DNA of 36,564 bases, from contig JAFUXN010000038.1 of assembly GCA_017477125.1 (NCBI GenBank), positions 1 to 36,564 of the forward strand. The letters are read 5' to 3'. Below, one piece after another: positions 26,301-33,198 of the stretch; within the stretch, counting starts at the first letter, position 1, and every line of letters begins with the position of its first letter. The translations under genes and the position numbers were made by a program. The notes beneath the pieces were generated by a model. That model made no database searches. It saw only the letters and a program-made list of their open reading frames with translations, and was not told the DNA's origin. The DNA is from Selenomonadaceae bacterium (GTDB lineage: Bacteria > Bacillota > Negativicutes > Selenomonadales > Selenomonadaceae).

Positions 26301-26910
26301 TATCGGCTACGGCGGTTTGGATCACGTGCTGGCGTCGGGCGAGGACGTCAACGTGTTTGTGTTCGACACGGAAGTTTATTCGAACACCGGCGGTCAAGCG
26401 TCGAAGGCGACCCCCGCGGCGGCGATCGCTCAATTTGCGGCGACGGGCAAGCGCACCAAGAAGAAAGACCTTGGCATGATGGCGGTGAGCTACGGATATA
26501 TCTACGTGGCGCAGGTGTCGATGGGCGCGGATCAGAATCAGCTGTTGAAGGCGATCACGGAGGCGGAGGCTTATCCCGGACCGTCGCTGATCATTGCTTA
26601 CTCTCCCTGCATCAACCATGGGATCAGGAAGGGCATGGGCAATTCGCAGCTCGAGGGCAAGCTGGCGGTGCAGTGCGGCTACTGGGCGACGTGGAGATAC
26701 AATCCGCAGTTGATCGAGGCGGGCAAGAATCCGTTTGTGCTCGACAGCAAGGAGCCGGACTTCTCGAAGTTCAATGAGTTCCTGCAGGGCGAGGTGCGGT
26801 ACTCGTCGTTGAAGAGGAACTTCCCCGAGGCGGCGGAGGCTCTCTTTGAGAAGACGCAGCGCGACGCGGAGGCTCGGATCGCGGGCTACAAGAAGTTGGC
26901 GGGAAAATAA
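23377..26910 (+). CDS. nifJ: Pyruvate:ferredoxin (flavodoxin) oxidoreductase
   Basis: A 1177-residue single-chain enzyme of normal length for the family. It oxidises pyruvate with CoA to acetyl-CoA and CO2 and passes electrons to ferredoxin or flavodoxin in the cytoplasm of anaerobes. Domains in order: N-terminal thiamine-binding part with AAIYPITPSSPMAEHVDE; the gamma domain around residues 415-620; a ferredoxin domain with two 4Fe-4S motifs, CIGCNQCSFVCP from residue 694 and CLGCGNCAQVCP from 749; and a C-terminal thiamine diphosphate domain with CAGCGE at 817 and ATGCSSIWGASAP. The start gives MSKKMKTMDGN, the usual N-terminus; a second ATG lies four codons on. The ribosome site GAGAGGAG is about 14 bases upstream, slightly far. 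It has its own promoter and terminator. Confidence 0.97.
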   Translation: MSKKMKTMDGNQAAAHVSYAFTEVAAIYPITPSSPMAEHVDEMAARGVKNIFGQKVRLIELQSEGGAAGTVHGSLQAGALTTTYTASQGFLLMIPNLYKIAGEMLPGVFHVSARALATSTLNIFGDHQDVMAARQTGCAMLAEASVQEVMDLSAVAHLAAIKGRLPFINFFDGFRTSHEIQKIEVIDYDELASVLDFDAVDAFRRRALNPDHPVIRGTATNPDVYFQVRETINQYYDQLPDIVESAMADITKITGREHHLFDYHGAPDADRIIIAMGSVCETAVEAAEYLNKQGEKVGVVSVHLYRPFSLKHFFKVIPSTVKKIAVLDRTKESGALGDPLYLDVRAAYYDSTVESKPIIVGGRYGLGGKDTTPDQILAVYHELTKDEPLNGFTIGINDDVTNKSLANEHHDVDLTPEGTTACKFWGLGSDGTVGANKSAIKIIGDNTDLYAQAYFAYDSKKSGGITMSHLRFGKDPIGSPYLITKPDFVSCSQKSYVHHYNLIAGLKKGGTFLLNTNWSDEKLGRKLKPAMKRYILDNEINVYTVNAVQIASDLGLGGRFNMVMQAAFFKLADIIPIDEAVKYLKDAVVKSYGKKGQNIVDMNWGAIDKGIEALHKVDTSTWDVDDTSMNRDLKQVDPPEFITEVQNVMNRQEGDGLPVSTFKDLADGTFPVGGSAYEKRGTAINVPVWDQTKCIGCNQCSFVCPHAAIRPILMTPEETAAAPEGMKSIPSKISRGAYNLSICVSTYDCLGCGNCAQVCPKQALTMVTSGDEQKAAQKFFDYGVDPKKVAPKVNPTKKTTVIGSQFEKPLFEFSGACAGCGETPYAKLLTQLFGDRMMIANATGCSSIWGASAPAMPYTVNVKGHGPAWGNSLFEDNAEFGLGMFLGVKAVREALADDVEKALEGEIGDELRAALVDWKDNRNVGDGTRDRADKLTAALEAQRGDNALLNKIYNNRDYFVKRSQWIWGGDGWSYDIGYGGLDHVLASGEDVNVFVFDTEVYSNTGGQASKATPAAAIAQFAATGKRTKKKDLGMMAVSYGYIYVAQVSMGADQNQLLKAITEAEAYPGPSLIIAYSPCINHGIRKGMGNSQLEGKLAVQCGYWATWRYNPQLIEAGKNPFVLDSKEPDFSKFNEFLQGEVRYSSLKRNFPEAAEALFEKTQRDAEARIAGYKKLAGK

Positions 26911-26945
26911 TTTTGCTCCCGACGGCTTGAATGATTGATGATATG

Positions 26946-26973
26946 GGGAGGCTCCCGACGGGGTCTCCCTTTT
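26946..26973 (+). terminator. Probable nifJ terminator
   Basis: GGGAG (26946-26950) pairs with CTCCC (26965-26969) around an inner CCC/GGG stem with a bulged T, followed by TTTTG. The 11-base GCTCCCGACGG occurs twice, at 26915 and 26951. Confidence 0.6.
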
Positions 26974-26990
26974 GCGTTGGAGATTTCCGA

Positions 26991-27019
26991 TTGACAATGG
27001 GGCGGTGATGACTTACAAT
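26991..27019 (+). promoter_or_regulatory. Near-consensus promoter driving the CRISPR leader
   Basis: TTGACA at 26991-26996 and TACAAT at 27014-27019 with an ideal 17-base spacer. No protein gene lies downstream on this strand before cysK, which is on the other strand, so the transcript is non-coding and runs into the repeat array. Confidence 0.7.
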
Positions 27020-27025
27020 AACGAA

Positions 27026-27258
27026 GTCAACGGGATAATCGGCTGATTGGAAAACCGATTTAAGTGTTGGAGATCGGCGAAACACCGTTGAGGTTTTCCG
27101 AAGGGTTTACAGGTTGATTTGGTGCGGATTTGGTGGTGATGTTTGGAGTAAAATGGTATGGTGACAGACGAAATAGAGGGGCTCAGAGCGAGATTCGGAG
27201 GAGGTTTTCCGAAAAGCCCCGATTGAACCGTGCGGCTCGCGGCTCCGGCGAGTGTGCT
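27026..27258 (+). ncRNA. CRISPR leader / candidate structured RNA
   Basis: About 230 non-coding bases between the promoter and the first repeat. GGAAAACC (27049-27056) can pair with GGTTTTCC at 27092-27099 or with a second copy at 27203-27210. A 13-base direct repeat GAGGTTTTCCGAA occurs at 27090 and 27201, and GATTTGGTG is repeated at 27116 and 27127. No clear anti-repeat to the CRISPR repeat was found, so a tracrRNA is not supported. It is either simply the leader or a separate small RNA. Confidence 0.45.
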
Positions 27259-27751
27259 GACGCGCGAGGGTTCCTACCGTTTACGGTTTTGTAACGCGCT
27301 GTCTTAATGTTTCTACGACTGCGTGATACTGTAAAGGACGCGCGAGGGTTCCTACCGTTTACGGTTTTGTAACTTCTTCAACATTTTAATCTTCTCCTTT
27401 AATTGATCTTGGACGCGCGAGGGTTCCTACCGTTTACGGTTTTGTAACTGCCATATATATAAGATCACACCATGTTAATGGTCTGGTCATGACGCGCGAG
27501 GGTTCCTACCGTTTACGGTTTTGTAACTGTGCGAGAATGATTTCTCTCGCGATCTTCTTGTCGTTGACGCGCGAGGGTTCCTACCGTTTACGGTTTTGTA
27601 ACTTGTGCGGATCGGCAGAGGGCGTAATTGCCCTCGTAGACGCGCGAGGGTTCCTACCGTTTACGGTTTTGTAACTTTGCATTTTCAATCTGTTCAGAGG
27701 TTGCTCCTCTACTTGACGCGCGAGGGTGCCTACCGTTCACGGTTTTTTGGA
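27259..27751 (+). CRISPR. Seven-repeat CRISPR array without cas genes in the window
   Basis: Six identical 37-base repeats start at 27259, 27337, 27412, 27491, 27566 and 27639; a seventh at 27715 is degenerate (two internal substitutions and a lost GTAAC end). Each begins GACGCGCGAGGGTTCC and ends TTTTGTAAC, with the short palindrome ACCGTTTACGGT at repeat positions 18-29. The six spacers are 41, 38, 42, 38, 36 and 39 bases and all differ. The degenerate repeat on the right and the promoter on the left both indicate rightward transcription with the leader on the left. The 37-base repeat with variable 36-42-base spacers would fit type III or some type I systems better than type II or V, but without cas genes the type cannot be assigned. 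Confidence 0.93.
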
Positions 27752-27752
27752 C

Positions 27753-27788
27753 AAAAAATAGAGGCTCCATCAAGAGCCTCCTTTTTTG
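27753..27788. terminator. Bidirectional terminator between the CRISPR array and cysK
   Basis: GAGGCTC (27761-27767) pairs with GAGCCTC (27774-27780) around a 6-base loop. The stem is flanked by AAAAAATA on the left and CTTTTTTG on the right, so it can stop transcripts from either side. Confidence 0.85.
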
Positions 27789-27806
27789 ATCCCTTACTTC
27801 AATCGA

Positions 27807-28736
27807 TTATGCGAACAGCTCCGTCGACAAGTACCGATCTCCCGTGTCGGGCAACAACACCACAATCGTCTTGCCCGCATACTCCGCTCGCCCCGCCAAC
27901 TGCACCGCCGCCGCCAACGCCGCGCCCGACGATATCCCAATCAGCACGCCTTCCGAGCGAGAGAACTGCCGCCCATACTTGAACGCATCTTCATTCGAGA
28001 TCGGCAACACCTCATCATATACTTCAACATCGAGCGTCTTCGGTACAAAGCCCGCGCCGATCCCTTGAATCTTGTGCGGCCCCGCCGTCCCCTTCGACAG
28101 CACCGGCGACGTCTGCGGCTCAACCGCGATCACTTTCACCGACGGCTTCTTGCCCTTGAGATAATGCCCCACGCCCGTCAACGTGCCGCCCGTTCCGACG
28201 CCCGCCACAAACACATCAACCTCGCCGTCCGTGTCCGCCCAAATCTCCGGCCCCGTCGTCTGCTCGTGCGCTTCGGGATTCGCCTCGTTCGTGAACTGCG
28301 ACGGGATAAATGCGTTCGGCGTCGACGCCGCCAGCTCCTCCGCCTTCGCGATCGCGCCCTTCATGCCCTTCGAGCCTTCCGTCAACACGATCTCCGCACC
28401 GTACGCCTTCAATAAGTTTCGACGCTCAACGCTCATCGTCTCCGGCATCGTCAAGATCGCTCGATAGCCGCGCGCCGCCGCCACACTCGCCAACCCGATC
28501 CCTGTGTTGCCGCTCGTCGGCTCGATTATCACCGAGTTAGGTTTGAGTTTGCCTTCCGCCTCCGCCTTGTCGAGCATCGCCTTCGCAATCCGATCCTTCA
28601 CGCTGCCCGCAGGATTGAAATATTCGAGCTTGACCAAAATCCTCGCCTTCAAGCCGTTCGCCGACGAAAAGTTCTTCGCCTCCAACAGCGGCGTCCCTCC
28701 GATCAGCTCCGTCACGCTTTTATAAATTCGTCCCAT
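27807..28736 (-). CDS. cysK: Cysteine synthase A (O-acetylserine sulfhydrylase)
   Basis: A 309-residue pyridoxal-phosphate enzyme that makes L-cysteine from O-acetylserine and sulfide in the cytoplasm. Visible motifs: [11 protein letters not shown] with the cofactor lysine at residue 47, the substrate loop PTSGNTG at 73-79, the phosphate-binding [10 protein letters not shown], and the C-terminal [11 protein letters not shown]. Length is normal for CysK. The start is the ATG at 28736, which has GGAGG 8 bases upstream; a longer reading from a TTG at 28751 would overlap that ribosome site. It has its own promoter (28787-28815) with a palindrome in the leader and shares the downstream bidirectional terminator with the CRISPR array. 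Confidence 0.95.
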   Translation of the reverse strand: MGRIYKSVTELIGGTPLLEAKNFSSANGLKARILVKLEYFNPAGSVKDRIAKAMLDKAEAEGKLKPNSVIIEPTSGNTGIGLASVAAARGYRAILTMPETMSVERRNLLKAYGAEIVLTEGSKGMKGAIAKAEELAASTPNAFIPSQFTNEANPEAHEQTTGPEIWADTDGEVDVFVAGVGTGGTLTGVGHYLKGKKPSVKVIAVEPQTSPVLSKGTAGPHKIQGIGAGFVPKTLDVEVYDEVLPISNEDAFKYGRQFSRSEGVLIGISSGAALAAAVQLAGRAEYAGKTIVVLLPDTGDRYLSTELFA

Positions 28737-28761
28737 CGTTTGCGCCTCCAATAATTTCTAT

Positions 28762-28778
28762 CATACTGATGAAGTATG
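28762..28778 (-). promoter_or_regulatory. Palindrome in the cysK leader, operator candidate
   Basis: CATACT and AGTATG are separated by 5 bases and lie just downstream of the predicted transcription start. The position suits repressor binding, for example by a CymR/Rrf2-type cysteine regulator, or a small RNA stem; the regulator is a guess. Confidence 0.35.
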
Positions 28779-28786
28779 TTTATGTG

Positions 28787-28815
28787 ATCTTACTCCTCGA
28801 TCGCCGCCTTGTCAA
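28787..28815 (-). promoter_or_regulatory. cysK promoter
   Basis: On the minus strand TTGACA (28815-28810) and TAAGAT (28792-28787) are spaced by 17 bases. The -35 box sits within the T-tract region of the upstream gene's terminator. Confidence 0.65.
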
Positions 28816-28851
28816 TAAAAAAATGAGCCCGCACTTGCATCGCGCGGACTC
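28815..28851 (-). terminator. Terminator of the branched-chain amino acid binding protein gene
   Basis: On the minus strand GAGTCCGCGC (28851-28842) pairs with GTGCGGGCTC (28834-28825), with two G-T pairs and a 7-base loop, followed by ATTTTTTTATT. Confidence 0.8.
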
Positions 28852-28879
28852 TGCTCTATCAAATTATTTTCGTTATCTC

Positions 28880-30064
28880 TCAGCCTTCGGGAGCAATCTT
28901 GGCTCGAAGCTCGCGCACGCCGTCTTTGGTCTCGATGACGACCGCGCCCTTGATCGGATTATGGGTCTTGGGGTCCATCGTGATGACGCCCGTGCCCACC
29001 TTCAAATCTTTGATGTTCTCGAGGTTGTCGCGAATCTTCTCGGGGGTGTCGCCGCCGCGCTCAACCGCATCGATCAACATCTTGCCCGCGTCGTAGCCGA
29101 GCGCCGCAAACACGTTGGGCTCCTCGTTGTACTCTTTGCGATACGCCTCAATGAACGGCTGCGCATCGGCATCTTTGTCGAAGTAATGCGTGCAGAAGTA
29201 GGTGTTGTTCATGGCATCGGCGCCCGCAATCTCGATCGTCTTGGGATCGTCCCAACCGTCGGTGCCGAGGATCGGAGCCGTGATGCCGAGCTCGCGCGCC
29301 TGCTTGAGAATCTTGCCGACCTCTTCATAATACGCCGGCACGTAGATCACATCGGCGTTCGCCGTCTGCAATTTCGTCAGCGCCGCTTTGAAGTCCTGAT
29401 CCTTCGACAGAAACGCTTCCTCCATCAACACTTGACCGCCGTCCGACTCAAACTTCTCCTTGAACACCTTGCCGAGGCTCTTGGAATAATCCGAGCTCGA
29501 ATCGAGGTAGAGAACCGCCGTTTGAGCATTGAGCTCGTTCTTGGCGAATTGCGCCATCACCGTGCTCTGCTGTGGGTCGATGAAGCAACTGCGGAAGATG
29601 TAGGGCTTGAGCATGTCGTTCTCGACGGTGACATCGGGGTTGGTGGCGTCGGGCGCGATGACGGGAATTTTGTTCTCGGTGGCGACCTGCGACTCTGCAA
29701 TGACGTTGGCGGTGACGGCAGGACCGACGAGAACCTGAACGTTATCATCGGAAATCAATTTGGTCGCGGCGTTGACCGACTCGGCGGTTTCGGATTTGGT
29801 ATCCGCCTCGATGACCTTGAACGTCTTGCCGCCGGCGCCGCCCGCATCGTTGGCTTCCTTCAACGCGAGCTTGAGACCCTTGCCGGAATTGGAACCGTAT
29901 TGAGCGAGATTGCCGGTCAACTCAAAGTTGGAGCCGACGACGATTTCATTGCCGCCTCCGCTCGACGCTGCCGGCTGATCGCCTCCGCCGCCGCAACCGC
30001 CGAACAGCAACATGCTGCCGATTGCGAGCGCGCCGACGAGGAACTTCTTCTTGCTGAAAAACAC
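28880..30064 (-). CDS. Branched-chain amino acid ABC transporter substrate-binding lipoprotein (LivJ-like)
   Basis: A 394-residue lipoprotein of the periplasmic-binding-fold type I family (LivJ/Peripla_BP_6). The GTG at 30064 is preferred because AAAGGGAG lies 7 bases upstream; it gives a lysine-rich signal peptide and lipobox LLFGGC with cysteine at residue 24, then a Gly/Ser linker. The mature part has the usual EIVVGSNFELTGNLAQYG start, LALKEANDAGG, VLVGPAVTANV and YDAGKMLIDAV. It captures branched-chain or related amino acids for an ABC importer, but livH, livM, livG and livF are not adjacent, so it is an orphan binding protein and its ligand is uncertain. It has its own promoter and terminator. 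Confidence 0.88.
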   Translation of the reverse strand: MFFSKKKFLVGALAIGSMLLFGGCGGGGDQPAASSGGGNEIVVGSNFELTGNLAQYGSNSGKGLKLALKEANDAGGAGGKTFKVIEADTKSETAESVNAATKLISDDNVQVLVGPAVTANVIAESQVATENKIPVIAPDATNPDVTVENDMLKPYIFRSCFIDPQQSTVMAQFAKNELNAQTAVLYLDSSSDYSKSLGKVFKEKFESDGGQVLMEEAFLSKDQDFKAALTKLQTANADVIYVPAYYEEVGKILKQARELGITAPILGTDGWDDPKTIEIAGADAMNNTYFCTHYFDKDADAQPFIEAYRKEYNEEPNVFAALGYDAGKMLIDAVERGGDTPEKIRDNLENIKDLKVGTGVITMDPKTHNPIKGAVVIETKDGVRELRAKIAPEG

Positions 30065-30102
30065 GCGATTACTCCCTTTCAACGGAAAAAAATTTTTGCT
30101 AA

Positions 30103-30131
30103 AGGTTACCAAACAAACGCGAGCTTGTCAA
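30103..30131 (-). promoter_or_regulatory. Promoter of the LivJ-like gene
   Basis: On the minus strand TTGACA (30131-30126) and TAACCT (30108-30103) are spaced by 17 bases; the -10 box is weak. It begins directly after the stop of the cyclase remnant. Confidence 0.5.
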
Positions 30132-30134
30132 CAT

Positions 30135-30561
30135 TTAGGCGAGTTCGGCGATCACTCGAGACGGCACGCCGGTGAAGTCCTTGACGTTCCACGGGTACAG
30201 GTGCACGACGAAATCATTGTCGCCCGCCTCCGCGCGGAGCTTATCGAGATTGATCAGATTCTCGACGACGAAAACTCCATGGTCGGCACAATAAGTATCA
30301 GCTTTGGGGTGATCGGTACCGTTGCGAACGCCGCTGCGATCGACGCCGATCATTCGAACCTTGCGCTCAATCAATCGAGCTCACATCGAAGACGATGCCG
30401 CGGCTCTCGGTGAAGTCGAGCGGGAACGTCTTGCCCATGGCGTCGAAATGCGTACCGAAATGCCCCACGCTCATCAAGCCCTTCTTGCTCGAACGCGCCA
30501 TCAGATGATCGAGCCGATCCTTTGTGAGCTCGACGGTCAGATCAATTTTCATACCCATCAC
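30135..30561 (-). pseudogene. Cyclase / kynurenine-formamidase-like gene, internal deletion
   Basis: Two pieces of one cyclase-family metal-dependent hydrolase remain. The first (30561-30367) has KIDLTVELT and the metal-binding GHFGTHFDAM motif and stops after FDVSSID. The second (30374-30135), in another frame, reads IERKVRMIGVDRSGV, CADHGVFVVENLINLDKL and VIAELA, typical of the C-terminal half. About 60 central residues expected for the roughly 200-residue family are missing, and the join shifts the frame near 30370. The first start lies 14 bases after treC, so the gene was probably co-transcribed with it. Substrate unknown; a translated remnant would not be functional. Confidence 0.75.
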
Positions 30562-30575
30562 CCCGATAGTGTTAA

Positions 30576-32180
30576 TTATTTTTTCAGCACGACCGCTTCA
30601 AACGGACGGAGCTCACGCTCAAGCCCGTCGTAGTTGCCGAGCAGTTTTTCAAAGCCGTCATAAGCATCGACCTTGACGTTGTGCTCTCTGAAGTTGCACA
30701 GCACGATCAACTTCTCATCGCCGAGCGTCCTCTCGTACGCGAGCACGTCATTGTTGTTCGGCTCAATGAACTTGATATCGCCGTCGGCAATAATTTTGAG
30801 CGCCTTGCGGAGTTTGATCAACTGTCGATAGTAATTGAACACCGAATCGGGAGCATCAACTTCATTTTGAGCGTTGATCGATGTATAATTGTCGGGCGGA
30901 ATGATCCACGGCTCGACGGTCGAGAAGCCCGCATACTTATCAGCCGACCACTGCATGGGCGTCCGACTGTTGTCACGAGAACGCGCGGCAAGAGTTTCGA
31001 GCGCCTGCTCAACAGTCTTGCCGTTTTTGAGCATTATGTTATAGTAGTTGAGCGACTCGACATCGCGATACTGCTCAATCGAAGTGTAGCCGGCATTGGT
31101 CATGCCCAGCTCCTCACCTTGGTAGATGTAAGGCGTGCCGCGCATGAAATGGATAGCGGTGGCGAGCATTTTTGCGGCAGTCGATTGACCGTCGCCGAAA
31201 CGAGAGACCGCTCGCGGCTGATCGTGATTGCACCAGAAGACGGCGTTCCAACCTCCCGCGGCTGCCATGCCCTCCTGCCACGTCGCGAACAGTTTTTTCA
31301 ACGCGGCGATGTCGGGCGGCATGAGTTCCCACTTCTGACCGTCCTTGTAATCGACCTTCAGATGATGGAAGCTGAACGCCATCGACAGTTCATGTTCATT
31401 GGGGTTGGTGTATCGAATGCAGTTGTCGAGCGACGTCGAGGACATCTCGCCGACGGTGATCATGCCGTCGATGCCGCTGTCGGCAACCAGCTCCTTCAAA
31501 AACTCATGCACGTGTCGACCGTCGGTATAGAAGCGGCGCCCGTCGCCTTGATCGTCGTCAACGAACTCGGCGGGCTTACTGATCACATTGATCACGTCGA
31601 AGCGGAAACCTTTCAAGCCCTTCGACTTCCAAAAGCGCAAGATGTCTTTAAGCTCCGCGCGGACTTCGGGGTTCTCCCAATTGAGATCGGCTTGGGTGAC
31701 GTCGTAGAGGTGCAGATACCATTTGCCGAGGTGCGGGACGTATTCCCACGCGTTGCCGCCGAACTTTGATTCCCAATTGGTCGGCGGCTTATCGGGCGTG
31801 CCGTCTTTGAAAATGTAGTAGTCGATGTATTTCTGCTCGCCCTTGAGCGCGCGCTGAAACCATTCGTGTTCGGTCGACGTGTGATTGAACACCATATCGA
31901 ACATCAAACCGATGCCGCGCTTATCAGCCTCCGCGATCAGCTCCTCGACATCAGCCATCGTTCCGAACCGCGGATCGATCGCTCGATAGTCGGCAATGTC
32001 GTAGCCGTTATCATTCATCGGCGACACGAAGAACGGCGTCGACCAAATATAATCGACTCCGAGCGTCTTCAAATAGTCGAGATGATTGATGATGCCGCGA
32101 ATATCGCCGAGCCCGTCGCCATTCGAATCGCTGAACGACTTGGGATAAATCTGGTACACGACCTTATCACTAAAATCCAT
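30576..32180 (-). CDS. treC: Trehalose-6-phosphate hydrolase
   Basis: A 534-residue GH13 alpha-glucosidase that splits trehalose 6-phosphate into glucose and glucose 6-phosphate in the cytoplasm. The start at 32180 has GGGAGG 7 bases upstream and gives MDFSDKVVYQIYPKSF, a classic N-terminus. Catalytic residues are in place: nucleophile D195 in GFRFDVINV, acid/base E245 in TVGEMSST, and D320 in WCNHDQPRAVSRFGD. The NHDQPR and GEMSST motifs are typical of TreC/TreA and, with the PTS remnant and the GntR regulator upstream, favour this over oligo-1,6-glucosidase. Unlike its operon partners it is intact, so it may be kept for another substrate source or be the last gene still to decay. Confidence 0.88.
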   Translation of the reverse strand: MDFSDKVVYQIYPKSFSDSNGDGLGDIRGIINHLDYLKTLGVDYIWSTPFFVSPMNDNGYDIADYRAIDPRFGTMADVEELIAEADKRGIGLMFDMVFNHTSTEHEWFQRALKGEQKYIDYYIFKDGTPDKPPTNWESKFGGNAWEYVPHLGKWYLHLYDVTQADLNWENPEVRAELKDILRFWKSKGLKGFRFDVINVISKPAEFVDDDQGDGRRFYTDGRHVHEFLKELVADSGIDGMITVGEMSSTSLDNCIRYTNPNEHELSMAFSFHHLKVDYKDGQKWELMPPDIAALKKLFATWQEGMAAAGGWNAVFWCNHDQPRAVSRFGDGQSTAAKMLATAIHFMRGTPYIYQGEELGMTNAGYTSIEQYRDVESLNYYNIMLKNGKTVEQALETLAARSRDNSRTPMQWSADKYAGFSTVEPWIIPPDNYTSINAQNEVDAPDSVFNYYRQLIKLRKALKIIADGDIKFIEPNNNDVLAYERTLGDEKLIVLCNFREHNVKVDAYDGFEKLLGNYDGLERELRPFEAVVLKK

Positions 32181-32208
32181 CTGATAACCTCCCAAAAAAA
32201 TTTTTCGA

Positions 32209-32748
32209 TCAGAAGAAGAGTTCGACGCGCGCAAAGAGTTTTTCCGCATCGCCCGAGCCGGTGATATAATTTCCGTCGAAGAAATTGCCGTAACGCGCTT
32301 GAGCCTGCCACGAGTAATCTTCGACACCGGCTTTGGTATTGTTGGCGTACGCGCCATAGATTCTGAACTTATGCCCGAACCAATATCCCGCGTTCACCGA
32401 CCAGATGCTTGCCTCGTCCTCGAGCTCCTTGCCGGCGTCGGTATATCGCCCGTCGCTGACATTATTATTGATGCCGTCGGTCGTCTTGAAATCGTCGTCC
32501 TTGATGTGATAATACGCCGCGCCGCCGTAAAGCCCTTTATTTTCTTCCGGCACGTATTGAATGTTGATTGCTTGGAAGCTCGAGGGATCGCAGTCGATTG
32601 CCGAAACGAATGTCGGCGCCCGAGTAATCGCTATCCCACAGCAGACCGTCCTCATTGGTGTAGAGGTCGGGCTTGCCGACGCGAATGTCGTTGACGCCGC
32701 GCCCAACATAAGCGTCGCCGCCAAGGCTGATGCCAACGTTTTGTTCAT
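32209..32748 (-). pseudogene. Negativicutes outer-membrane porin remnant with internal deletions
   Basis: The frame from 32748 opens with a good ribosome site (GGAGGAG) and a signal peptide ending LGAASTTFA, but the usual SLH domain does not follow. From about 32700 to 32596 the porin-like reading is one frame over (GKPDLYTNEDGLLWDSDYSG, then ADIRFGN); from about 32590 it returns to the first frame (FQAINIQYVPEENKGLYGG) and ends in a normal porin C-terminus, LFARVELFF. Two deletions therefore brought distant pieces together and their frameshifts cancel, leaving a 179-codon open frame. The protein should not form a porin. It lies 25 bases after the EIIA remnant and 28 bases before treC, so the porin was probably part of the trehalose operon. 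Confidence 0.7.
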
Positions 32749-32773
32749 GAATATCTCCTCCTCAAATATATTG

Positions 32774-33085
32774 TCAGTAGGACGCTATAACGGTCTCGCC
32801 GCTCTTGCCCTGCATGCCGGTGTTGAACGTGAATACGGCGCCGTTGGGGTTGGTGACGACGAAGATCGCGGTATCGGGATGCCCCGCGGCTTTGATCTTC
32901 TCTCGACTGAATTTGATCAACGGAGTGCCTGCGCGAACCTCGTCGCCGAGCTTAACCGGGTACTCAAAGCCGTCGCCGTTCATCGCAACGGTGTCGAGCC
33001 CGACGTGGATCAAAATTTCTGCGCCGTTCGACGGTTTAATCACAACAAAAAAATGCCCCGACGGGCTTATTGACGGAAGAACCTC
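32774..33085 (-). pseudogene. EIIA (Crr-type) remnant of the trehalose PTS transporter
   Basis: The reading includes SGHFFVVIKPSNGAEILIHV (about 33074-33015), the core of glucose-family EIIA domains with both phosphorylation-site histidines, then AMNGDGFEYPVKLGDEVRAG and FVVTNPNGAVF to a normal end. The first 50-60 residues of the domain and the linker to EIIC are missing; the open frame runs upstream to a stop near 33125 without EIIA-like sequence. A short ORF could start from a GTG at 33043. This is the tail of the same transporter gene whose head is at 33905-34451; the endonuclease gene lies between them. Confidence 0.7.
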
Positions 33086-33099
33086 CGACGTGATACAAT
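33070..33099 (+). promoter_or_regulatory. Predicted promoter of the GIY-YIG gene
   Basis: TTGACG at 33070-33075 and TACAAT at 33094-33099 are spaced by 18 bases. The -35 box overlaps, on the opposite strand, the edge of the EIIA remnant. Confidence 0.45.
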
Positions 33100-33198
33100 T
33101 TAACCGTTCAGAGTTAAAGCATCACAGCGCGAGGTTCTTGCCAATTATTATAGTTGTCTCGCCTGTAGATGTCAACATCAAGGAGGCGAGGCTTTGTG

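Noticed and set aside
27026-27258. Possible tracrRNA (type II CRISPR)
   Set aside because: No stretch clearly complementary to the repeat was found and no cas9 is present; the similarity of GGGTTTACAGGTT to the repeat is in the same sense and weak.
27489-27674. Short open frames through the CRISPR array
   Set aside because: They consist of repeat and spacer sequence and only exist because the repeat has no stop in one frame.
28769-30175. Open frame of 468 codons on the plus strand
   Set aside because: Mirror of the LivJ-like gene, crossing its terminator and promoter; no domain.
33051-33068. Small GCCC-loop-GGGC hairpin with T-run on the minus strand
   Set aside because: Looks like a weak terminator, but it lies within codons that still read as EIIA (SGHFFVV), so it is probably coincidental.
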